This document shows, one piece after another, positions 13,301-23,100 of a stretch of 34,690 nt of DNA. Where the stretch lies: the NCBI GenBank assembly GCA_001584585.1, contig LSYV01000004.1, forward strand, positions 216,101-250,790. Direction: 5' to 3'. Source of the stretch: Gonium pectorale (Eukaryota; Chlorophyta; Chlorophyceae; Chlamydomonadales; Volvocaceae). Below the pieces are notes generated by a model that saw only the letters and a list, made by a program, of their open reading frames with translations, was not told the origin of the DNA and made no database searches. Position 1 is the first letter of the stretch. Each line of letters opens with the position of its first letter. The translations under genes were made by a program, and so were the position numbers.

Positions 13301-16300
13301 CCCCTCCCCTCCCGTCCACACCCTCCCTGCGGGCGCGGCCGCCACAAGCCAAGTTCGATGCTCTGGTATGAACGGGTCAACGATTCTCTGCTCGACGGTC
13401 ATCAGATCAGCTTTTGCCACGGACTGAATAACCCCCTCCCCCTCCCTTGCACCCCCACCTTGTACTTGTCCACGATGGCCCAGCAGCGGCCCGCATCCGG
13501 CCAGGTGGGCACCCCCTCAAACAACACCTGCGTGGCGCCCAGCAGCAGCGGCCCTGGGAGGGAAAGGGGGGAAGGGGGGAGGGGGGGCCGTCATGGGTGC
13601 GAGGTGCGGCTCTGGTGACGGAGAGCGCTACCCCACACCGGCGGCTGCGCTGCGACCCCACTCTAACCCGGGCACACGGGCAGCCGCCCAGTACGGAGCG
13701 CCAACGAGGCCACACAGAGGCCACACGTGCTGGGGCGAGGGCGGTGAGGCCGTGGGCTGCAAGCTCCCGCATACCCGCGCACTCCCATTCTCGTCCCCGC
13801 CCCTCCCCCCTCTTTTGTGGCCGCATCCCTCCTCTGCCGCCCGTTCTTACACCAACTTCCCTCCTCTCCCGGTCCCTTCCCCCTTGACCCCCGCTCACCG
13901 TACGTGACGTACGTGTGCCCCGTGATCCAGCCGCAGTCGGCGGTGCACCAGTACACGTCCGTGGTGGGCTGCACGTCAAACACCAGCTTGGTGGTGGTCA
14001 AGGCGCCCAGCATGTAGCCGCCCGTGGTGTGCAGCACGCCCTTGGGCTTGCCTGCGCTCGGGACCGGGGGGGGGGCGGGGCAGGGGGCGGGCGGAGGGTT
14101 GAGCCGGGTTGGGGAGAGGCACGCTGTGCGGGTGGCCGGCTGGCTGTCAACCCGATGATGGGAGTTGCGGGGGAGGGGGACAGGAAAGGGGGTGCGCGCC
14201 GAGCGGAACGGTTAACAGGGAGGCGGTAGCCCGCGATTACGACCGCTGCCCCGCACTGAAGCAGGTTTGTGTGCATGTGACAAGGGAGGGGGGATGAGGA
14301 GGGGCGAGAGGCGGTGCGGAACCCGGCCCGCACCGGCCCAGCTGCGCCCCACGCGGCCGCCGCGTTTTCAACCTGTCCCCTCCCGCTCCTCCCGTCCCCG
14401 CCTCGACCCGCCTTCGCGTCCCATCACTGCCGCCGCCACCCCTCAAGTCCGGCACCACGCACCGCCTCCACTGCCGCACATCCTCAGCGCGGGGGAGGTG
14501 GGCAGCCCCGGCGCCTGGGCCGGCCCAAGCCCGCCCGCGCGGACCGCTGGACACACCCTCAACTTCCTCCCCATAATGCCCCTGCCCCCCGCCCCCCGCA
14601 GACGTGCACTTGAAGCACCTCTGACCCCAACGCGCCAGCCCTCCCCGGTTCCCCGTTTGGGTTCCCCTGCGCTGCCCTGTCCTGCCCTCCCCGGGTTCCC
14701 CGCATGCCACCTTAGGCGCTTGGCCCCGCACCTCCGAGGACGGCCGTCCCCCCAACCACCCCCCCACCCCGCCACTCCCACCCCACAACCCACCCGTGGA
14801 GCCCGAGGTGTACAGCTTAAAGAGGGGCGCCTCCGCGGGCACCCACTCCACGGGGCAGTCGTCCGGCTGCGAGTCCACCGCTTCCCGCCACACCACGTCC
14901 CGGCCGGGCCGCAGAGAGGCGCCCACGTCGGCCAGCGGCAGCTGCTCCAGGACCAGCACGTGCTGCGGGGGACCCGGTGGGGACGTGAGGGGTAATTGAA
15001 GAAGAGATGGGGGAGCTGAGGTGGTGGGTTCCTCAGTCCATGGACAAGCTGGGTGGGGTTTTCAGAAACAAAAGTGGGTCGGGGCGGTCCGGGTGTGTGA
15101 TGTGGTGCGGCGATCGGGTGGGAGTAGTTGAGGGGCAGCCGGTGGTGCGGGCGCGGGAGTGGGTGCGTGGGGTTGGCGGATGGGGCAGTCCCATGCAGTC
15201 CCATGGCTGAGGCCGGAGATGGCCGGCGGAACCGAGGCTCCGTGGCCGGGTCAGGCGGGGCCTGGTGGGTGTGGCCGCGGCCGCTTGAAGCGCATAGGGC
15301 GCGGGGGAGGGGGCGAGGGCAAGGCACGGAGTCGGCAACAGGAAGGGCGGGGGGCGCACCTCATCTCCGAGGGCCGCCTCGCCCTCGAGCTGCGCCGCCA
15401 ACCACCCTCGGGCCACCACCTGAGCAACCGCCAGACGCTGCCCTTTTCCCCCGAGAGTCCCTGACCCCGCTCTTCAATCCGTCCGGTCCTCCACCGCCCC
15501 CGATTCACCGCCGCCAGCCCCCCGCCGCCCCTGGGTCCCCCCCGCTGCACCCGCCTCATCCCGCACGCCTGACGCCTGACCGTCGCCCCGCAGCTCCTCC
15601 CAACCCCCTTCCTGCGCCCTCACCTGCACCGAGTGCCCCTTGCCCTCACTGATGTTGAGCGCGTCGTCCACGATGGCCTGGGCGCCGGGGGGTGGGGTGG
15701 GGGTGGGGGTGCGGGATGAGGTTTAGGGGGTGGGGGTGCGCTAGATCCGAGAATGACGACAAGGTGAGGGACAATGGGGGGATGTCCGGTCCCACCGTTG
15801 CAAAGGACCAGAGGCGGCACACGCAGCAGCGGCAGGGGCCAGAGGACCGGTCTGCACAACCAGCCCGGCGGCGATTTCGCACCGCACGCTACACCACGCA
15901 GCGGACCACAAGCCACAAGCGCAGGCACGGGCAGGCAGCAGTTGCGCCCATCTTGCCCTGATCCCGCAGCCCCCTGACGCTCCAAACCCTGTACTACTCA
16001 CACCCGCCCGTATCCCTAGAGGTTCACCCGCCGTCGCCCCTCGCCCCACTCGCAGCCCCAGCCCCAGCCCCAGCGTGCCCCTTGGTCCCCAAGCGCACCC
16101 TACCGTCCCCCCCCCCCACACCCTCCCCCTGCCCGTCACTTAGTGCCTGGTCAGCCCATTCTCCCCGTTTTTCCACAGCACTTCGGTAACGGGTTTTGGG
16201 TGTGGCGTGTAACTGCTTTGCCACTGCTTTGCCTCGCCCGCCCCACATGTTCCATCACCGTCCACCGCTGACTTCTTCTGCTGCTCCCGCCGTCCGCCCG

Positions 16301-18069
16301 CCCACCCCGTAGGTCAGTACAAAGTGATGATTGGTTCAGTGCCGTTGGGAACGTCCGTCTGGGCAGGCGCGCGCTCGCGGTGTCAGCGCTGTGCCAGTCT
16401 GTCCGCGTGTTAGGTTGGGCGGGTGGGCATGGGGTCTCCGCCGCTTCCACTTCTCTATGTCAGCAAGCTATCAGCGACTACAACTGCGAAGGTATGCCAC
16501 GGCACGGATCGCTCGTCGATGACATCGCAGTTTTGCAGGTCGTCTTCACCTCTACCAAGACCGCCGTTCCTCCTACTACTGAGTATGCGATTCAGTGTCC
16601 ACGACGCGACCCGTTTCCCATTCCGTATCATCCCCCTGCCCGCCCCCCACCTTGAGCGGGATGGGCTTGGGCCCCCGCATGGTGCCGCTGCTGGTGATGA
16701 CCACCGCCGGCCGGCTGTCCAGCACCCGGTCCGCCAGCGCCTCCGCGCTGAAGCCGCCAAACACCACGCTGTGCACCGCACCGATGCGCGCGCACGCCAG
16801 CTGCCCGGGAGAAAGGGGGGTGAGGGGCGGGAAGGGGGGCGAGGGGCGGGGAGGGGCGCGCGTGTGTTGATGTGCGCGTGCGTGTGAGAGGCAGATCCAC
16901 GGGAGGTGGGGGCGCTGCAGACGGGCACTGCAGACGGGCGTTGCAAGGCGGCTGGGCAGCTGGGCTTTCCACCCGCGCCTGGCCCCGTGCCGATAAGCCT
17001 CTTCACGCCCCTACTCGCCCCGCTCGCCGGCTTGCTGGTGGGACTCGCCCCGCTGCTCCACTGGCAGCTGCCGCTTTCCGCCAGCGCCTTCGCCTCAACC
17101 GGGCATATCAACACACACCCCCCGCCCCAAGCCCACCCGCCTCCCAGTCCCACCATGGCCGCCGGCAGCTCCGGCACCAGCGCCATATACAGCGACACGT
17201 CGTCCCCGCGCTTCACGCCCACGCTCTTGAGCCAGTTGGCGATGCGGCACACCATCGCCTTGAGCTCAGAGTACGTGACCGTGCGCTCCTGGGCGGGGCA
17301 GGGCGGGGGGGGGGTGCGCGTGGGATGGAGGGGGGTGGGGCGGCGGGGATGGGGGAAGGGGGCAGGGGGAAGGAGCGAACATCGTCGACAGGATATCCAG
17401 GAGGCGGCCATACCGGCCGCGGGGACCAGGAGGCGGCAGGCGAGTGTGACGGAAGGCTGGTGAGGGGCCTTATGCGGGGGAAAGGTCTTCGAGGCGCACG
17501 ACGGGGGGAGCGCCGGCGGGCCTGCCTCGTTTTGGAGCAGAGTACCCACCTGCCCCTCATCGTTGCCCTCCCAGTAGAACGCGACGCGGTCGCCGAGGCC
17601 GTTCTCAATGTGCCGGTCGAGCGCGTTGTAAGAAATATTGGTCTCAGCGCCCTCAAACCAAGAAATGTGCACAGGCCCATGGTCCAGGTTAAAGTTGTAC
17701 CTGCAACGGAGCGGCACACAGACAGGCGAGCGTCGCGACTAGCCAGTGTCCATTTGACGCACAGACTTGTCCTGGCCCGAGTAGCAGGTCTGATGTTGCA
17801 GGTCTCACTCGCGACGGGGGGCCGACGTTCAATCGACAACATCCCACATTCGCCACATAACATTCGTCTCACTTGCAAATGGGAGAGCTCCACTTGGTCT
17901 GCCAGTGCAGCTGCTCCGCCTGCTCGGTCCAGAAGGCCTCGTTGTCATTTATGCTCTTGTCATAGAGCTCCTGGTAAGATGCGAGGCCTTGAACGTGGGC
18001 TTTCGACACTATGGAGTCGGGGGGCATGAATCGCTCTTTGGAGCTGGGGGCGTCCTCATGCGGCGACAT
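10166..18069 (-). CDS. ACS: Acetyl-CoA synthetase (AMP-forming)
   Basis: Activates acetate with ATP and CoA to acetyl-CoA via acetyl-AMP (EC 6.2.1.1), the entry step for acetate use in algae. Exons: 18069-17873, 17700-17550, 17288-17154, 16800-16651, 15677-15624, 14962-14794, 14051-13899, 13553-13459, 13104-12938, 12352-12199, 11885-11762, 11385-11179, 10777-10686, 10315-10166. All phases agree, giving 665 residues, the normal size. Visible motifs: [18 protein letters not shown] near the N-terminus, ATP-binding YTSGSTGKPKG (280-290), WWQTETG (431-437), [15 protein letters not shown] (530-544) and [11 protein letters not shown] with the catalytic, acetylatable Lys627. The chosen ATG has a good context (GCCATGTC). 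In-frame ATGs at 18141 and 18270 would add 24 or 67 residues, so localisation cannot be settled. The C-terminus (LRGK) is not a PTS1 peroxisomal signal. The 11th intron has a GC donor. Confidence 0.96.
11691..11752. repeat. GC-only 12-mer tandem repeat at ACS intron 11 donor
   Basis: Repeated CCCGCCCGGCCG-type units lie only about 10 bases from the non-canonical GC splice donor of ACS exon 11885-11762. On the sense strand the intron begins GCGAGACAGCGG and then runs into CCGGGCGGGCGG repeats. The tract is strongly prone to structure and replication slippage. Confidence 0.75.
12448..12472. repeat. Short dispersed repeat pair, copy 1
   Basis: This stretch reads GTTTGGAAGGCATTCTC then ATTAGAGA. 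It matches 21347-21371 at 20 of 25 positions. It lies in the ACS intron between exons 13104-12938 and 12352-12199. On the host sense strand it can be read S-N-E-N-A-F-Q, against S-I-E-N-A-S-Q in the other copy. Confidence 0.4.
13252..13315. repeat. CCCCT pentanucleotide microsatellite in ACS intron
   Basis: About twelve CCCCT units with one interruption (CTCCT) lie in the ACS intron between exons 13553-13459 and 13104-12938. The sense strand of ACS carries the AGGGG version, with more than ten consecutive G4 runs, so both the displaced DNA strand and the nascent RNA could form G-quadruplexes. Confidence 0.85.
15033..15050 (-). repeat. Dispersed intronic repeat family 2, copy 2
   Basis: The plus strand reads TCAGTCCATGGACAAGCT. 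The host sense strand reads AGC TTG TCC ATG GAC TGA (S-L-S-M-D-stop). It lies in the ACS intron between exons 15677-15624 and 14962-14794, about 70 bases before the 3' splice site. Confidence 0.6.
16526..16628 (+). repeat. Dispersed intronic repeat family 1, copy B
   Basis: Starts with AGTTTTGCAGGTCGTCT and contains CCAAGACC, GAGTATGCGAT and ACCCGTTTCCC in the same order and spacing as 24698-24792. It lies in the ACS intron between exons 16800-16651 and 15677-15624, ending about 20 bases from the donor. The strand opposite to the repeat can be read with the fragments GKRVAS, NRIL, GGLG and DDLQN, which parallels copy C. Confidence 0.7.
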
Positions 18070-20109
18070 GGCAGCGCTTACGGACTTGTGCTCACAGGGC
18101 TTCAGGACAGGATCTACCACAGAAGACCCACAACACAACATAGTCGGTGCTCTTGACGAGGCAGAGTCGTGTGCGTTCACGGCCCCTCCCGAGCGGTTCG
18201 CGGCGGTTGCTACGGGCGCACGGACGTGAATCAACCAGACGCGTTCATAGATTTCAAGAGAAGATATCAAGCTCTTTCCTTAGCAAACCATCAGGCGGTA
18301 GCACGATGTCGAGTGGTAATCGTTGGGTTCGGTTGGGGCCAGGATGACCCTAAGTGTAACGCCATGTCAGCATTCGACGCAGACGCCTGACACGATACGA
18401 ACGTACACACAAGGTGCGCGCGTCCTGGCCTAGGACAGACCACCCTGTGCTCGACACACGCGCTCAATCGGCCCCTCGCCCTACCCCAAGTAGTTTGTTC
18501 CGGTGTTTCGAGCCTTCATTTGCCAGCAACAGGCAACGAAACAGTGCTCCGTGCAAATGGTATCAGAACATACACGGGACCACCTCGGAGCGGCGCACGA
18601 CGCGCGCAAACCCGCTGTGCATGCAACATATGCCATGTCGTACTCACACTACGTCGAGCGAAAGATGCCGTTCGCAAAAGCGCCGCGGAATCACCCCCGT
18701 GGATCGATAGGAGTGAAGGCGCCGCCTGAACGTAGCCGGCCCCCCACACGATGCCGCCCTAGAACACGGCGGGCCGGCTGCGTAGCACCTCACGCTCGCG
18801 ATAGTATGATCCGGATTCGGACTGACACTGACCCCTTCGAGGTCGGTCCCATTCCTTCCCTCAAATCACAGCCTGCGCAAAAGTATCCTGGATCCTAACG
18901 CCGTGTAAGGACGCAGACCCACCCTGTAACTGTTCACTGTAACTGCTACGGGTGCGCTCGCAACCAGGGAACAGACGCCACATCCCCCGCCTTGGATCGC
19001 AACGGCGGCATGCCCCACAATGAAGCCTCAATCAAGTCAATCGCAGGGGACCGGACAGGCCGGCCGCACCGCCTCGCTAACAGCTCAGCTACGGCCACAC
19101 CGCGGCCGCAGCGGCACCAACAAACAAGCAGCTCCACATCCCCCCCCCCGGGGCCCCCCGTAGTACTCCACATGCGCCACCGAGCTAGTACTCGCCAGCA
19201 GCGCGCCTGCGCGCCCCACAGACACACACACAAGTGTGCCAGCAGGCAAGCGAATGCGCCCATGGGCAGGTGCGCCGCCAGACACGTGAAACCCACATGC
19301 ACGGCAATCCAATCGCGACGGGGGGCACACCGGTCGCAGCGCCGCCGCAAAGCCACCACAAACGTGACCTCTTGGTCTCACGCCGTAATGCGAGACCTGG
19401 ATACCCGGATGCAGGCACGCGGACATACACCCGCTCCCCCCTCCCCCCCCCGGTGGGTGCAAAGGGCAACGGCCCCTGACATTATGGGAGAGAGCGCGCA
19501 GGAAAGGGAGCCTATGGAATATGCCGCCCCGCGGCCTGTTCCGGGCCCACCGACTGATCGGGACGTCCGACCGTCTGCACCCCCACCCTCCCTCCGCAGC
19601 GAAGGGATCACGTGGATTGCATTGCGAAAGGGCAATTGTATGCCCCACCGCAACGTAACACACCCTAAGGCCCGAGTCCGGTTGGCACACGCTCGTCGGC
19701 CTGCCCCCTCCCAGCAGTGGTCGCTGCTGAGGTACAGGGCGGCAGCACGCGTTCCCGCCACCCGCCAGCCGTACGCACCTCAACATGCCCTCATGGGGGT
19801 GGGTCGGGCTGGGCTCAGTGTCACCGCTACACTGCAACAGAGGCAACCGCAAAAGTCATCGCTACGTAGCTTATGAACTGCAAGGCGCCGCCGCCCTATT
19901 GGGTCCACGTGACCCCACCATGCAACATAGGTCACACCGGCAGCAGGCCACAATAGCTCGAGCCCAACCCCTTATCGGGTTATCACAAGATGCGGGCAGT
20001 TGGTGCGACATCGGATGTATGCGGTGTAGCGGCCCGAGCCTCGGGTCGGGAGGAAGGAAAGGCTTCAGTGATCGCCGGCCGCCGCGAGCATACAACCTCA
20101 GCAGCCGTT
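18070..20109. other. Intergenic: ACS upstream region and SBP-gene 3' region
   Basis: The right side of ACS (18070 to about 18400) should hold its 5' UTR and promoter. The left side of the SBP gene should hold its 3' UTR. Open frames of about 250-290 codons run on both strands across 18990-19870, antiparallel to each other, low in complexity, and without recognisable domains. I attribute these to base composition. Confidence 0.5.
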
Positions 20110-23100
20110 TCACGACCCCGCCAGCAGCAGCCGGGCCAGGAGCGCCAGCAGGGCGACCAGCAGGGCGGCACGGAAGGCGTGTGCGGGCCCGCCAGCAGGC
20201 AGCCGACTGGCTCCAGTGTCGGACACCGCAGCGCCGGACACCGCGGCGTGCTCCCGCTCCGCAGCAGCGGCGCCGCCGCTGCCGTCCAGGCGGCTCGCTG
20301 AAACCGGCTCGCCTTTTCCCACCTCCGCTCCCTTCACCCCCTGCTCTTTCACCTCAGCCTCCTCCAGCTCACCCTCCTTCTCCTTACCCTCCCCTATGAC
20401 TATGTCATTCTCCTCCTCCTCCTCCTCCTCCTCGCCTTCCTCCTCCTCACTGTCATCGTCAAGCAGGCACAGCTCATCCAGATGCCCAAGCCCCGCCAGC
20501 GCCGCCAGGTGAGTCGGGGTGCGACCCCACGCGTCGCGCGCCCGCCGCCACACCCTCCAGGCGGGAGGGCCCAGCTCCAGCAGCGCCGCTGCCACCCGGC
20601 CGCCGTCGGGCAGCACCGCCGCCAGGTGCAGCGCCGTCAGCCGGCCGGGGCCCACCGCCGCCTCGAGCGGCCAGCACACGTCAGCGTCCTCCGCCCACTC
20701 CAGCAGCTGCTCCACTAGCGCCGTGTTCCCGCTCGCCACCGCCCGATGGAGGAGGCCGGCAGCAGCGCCGGCCTCCGCGGCGCCGTCATCGCTCGCTCCG
20801 GCACCGTCGGCCGGAGCCATGGCCGGGGCGGCGCCGCCGACAGCGGCCACCGCCCGGGACAGGACGCGTGAGAACGCGTCGGCCCTAAGCTCTGCGTCGC
20901 CACCCTCGTGCGCCGCATGCTGCTGGCCGCCCCCCTGCCCCTCCTCCTCCTGCTGCCGCTCCTCTTGCTCCAGCAGCCAGTCCAACAGGCCCGAGGACAG
21001 CAGCGGCAGCCCGGTGTCCACCGCAGCGGAGAGCAGCCTACGGCGGGAGCGGCCAGCGGCGAGAGGCGCGAGGGTCGGACTATTCAGTCCATAGGCAAGC
21101 TAAGCGATGAGGTGCTTGAGCGTGACGGCGCGGCGCAGCACAGCCCCCGGCCCAGCCCGTGCTACAATGCTGTCGCTGCTTCAGCCTCGGGGTTTCCAGG
21201 ACTCCCGGTCCTATCGCCTCCACTCCGCCCACCTGGCGGCTGCCGACGCCATGCTCCGGCGGCAGAGCGGGTGCACAGTGGATGGGGGGCGCGGACGTCC
21301 CTCGTGCGGCCATCAGCGTCGGGGACCTGCACCCCACGGGGTTTAGGGTTGGGAGGCGTTCTCGATAGAGAGTCCGGAACCGTCAAAGGCAAAGCAATGA
21401 AAGGATCCCGGCGTCCCCTGGCTACCCCATCGCATGGCTGGGCCCCGGAACCCGTGAGGACACCCGCTGGGCATCCCTGAACAGGACCCTGGGGGAGTTT
21501 GCGAAGAGGCAGGACACGGCCGTAAGCAGTTGGCCAGCTGCAATAAGAGGGCAAGGAGAGGGTTCGCGCAGACGGTTGAACACCGCAGTACCCCGCAGCT
21601 GCCCAGCGCGGAGCCTCCGGCGAGCCGTTTCCTGCCGCACCATCGACCCACCCTGGTGTCGTCCAGCAAGGGCGGCAGCCGGCAGCCGCGCCATGACCGC
21701 AGCGCCGCTGCGCCCTGCGCGGGGCCCCCTCCAAACTCCGGCAACGGCTCCAGCTCGCCGCCCAGCCACGCGCCCGCAGCCCCTGCCGCCGCCACCGTGA
21801 GCACCCTACAGGCGCTGCCGACGCTGGCGTTGGTGCTGACGGTGCCGCCCCAGGTGCGGCACGAGCCGGTGCCGGTGCCGGCCCCGGTGCTGGCGTTGCC
21901 GCGGGAGGAGGCGATGTTGGTGCTACCGGCGGCGCCGCCACCGCAGCCGCGAAATGCGGTTGCGGGCAGGGCCACCTCTTCCGTCGGGGCGTACGGCGGG
22001 GATGCACCGCCGCAAGACGGGTCGCCGATGGCTGGCAGCGACAGGGGGTCACACGGGGCGTCGGGCTGCGCCAGCTGCGCCGCCGCCGCCGCGTAGGCCG
22101 CGTGCACAGCCTGGCGGACGGCGCCCGCGCCGTCGCGGCCCCGCGAGCGCACGCGCCCGCGGCTGCCGGACTGCGCACTGCCCCCTGCCGCCACGGCTGC
22201 CACCATGGCCGCCATCGCCGCCGCCTCCGCCGCCTCCGCCACCGTCGCTGCGGCGGCCGTGTTCTCCGACTCCTCGTACCTCCGTTGCACCCCCATCAGC
22301 CACTCGCGGTACCGTGCAGCCGCCTCCGCGGCCCCTGCCGCCGCGTCCCAGGGCCCCGCGTGACCCTGCACGGGCGGCAAGCCCTGTGGCTGCTCCACCG
22401 GGAAGGCAGGCACGGCCCGGGAAGGTGCCGTCGCCGTCGCTGCGGCAGCAGAGGCGTCAGCCCCCGCCTCCTGCCGCTCCTCCCCCGTTGCCCGCGCCCT
22501 GAGAGCGGCGAGCGCCGCGTCGTAGTCCAGGAGCACACCCAGCTCCGTCAGCAGCCAGCGGGCGCTACAGGGTGCGGGGGTGCGGGGGTGCGGGTGGGGG
22601 GCACGCGTCGGCGGGCGAGGGGGCCGCAGCGGGTGGGGGCGCGCGAAGGCCGACAATCGGGGGCCCGTAGCATGAACCGCAGGAGACGCAGCGCAAACCG
22701 CACATCATCGTTCGGCTTTACTGCGAAGGAATTGAGCTGACGAGTTTGCGTTCAACTAGCCGGACCAGGTTATAAGATCAGGAACCCTCTGCAGTAGCGG
22801 AGGAAGCGTGCCGGGCCCCCACGCCTGCCGCACCTCCTGGCGTCCGCCCTCCGCGCCCAGCCGGCCAGCTCCGCTGCCGCCTCCGCGTCGGAGCACACCA
22901 CGCCCGCCGCCCAGCCACCCATCACGTCCAGGCCGGGCTCCACCGCCTCCAGCGCCAGGAGCCCCGGCCGCGACTGTGCGGGCAGAACCACCCACACCTC
23001 CTCCTGCAGGCCGCCGCCGCTGCGGCCGCCTCCTCCACCGCCTCCTTCACCGCCCCTCGCACCGCTTAATTGCAGCGAGGCCAGCAGAACCTCTTCTCGC

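Noticed and set aside
10300..18069. Reading the ACS locus as several short genes
   Set aside because: Fourteen exons join in perfect phase and in the correct order of the ACS motifs, giving a normal full-length protein.
18992..19876. Open plus-strand frame of 294 codons (and a 255-codon minus-strand frame over the same bases)
   Set aside because: Both strands are open over the same sequence, the first codon is TTG, the composition is low complexity (Arg/Pro/Ala/Thr), and there is no domain. This is best explained by high GC.
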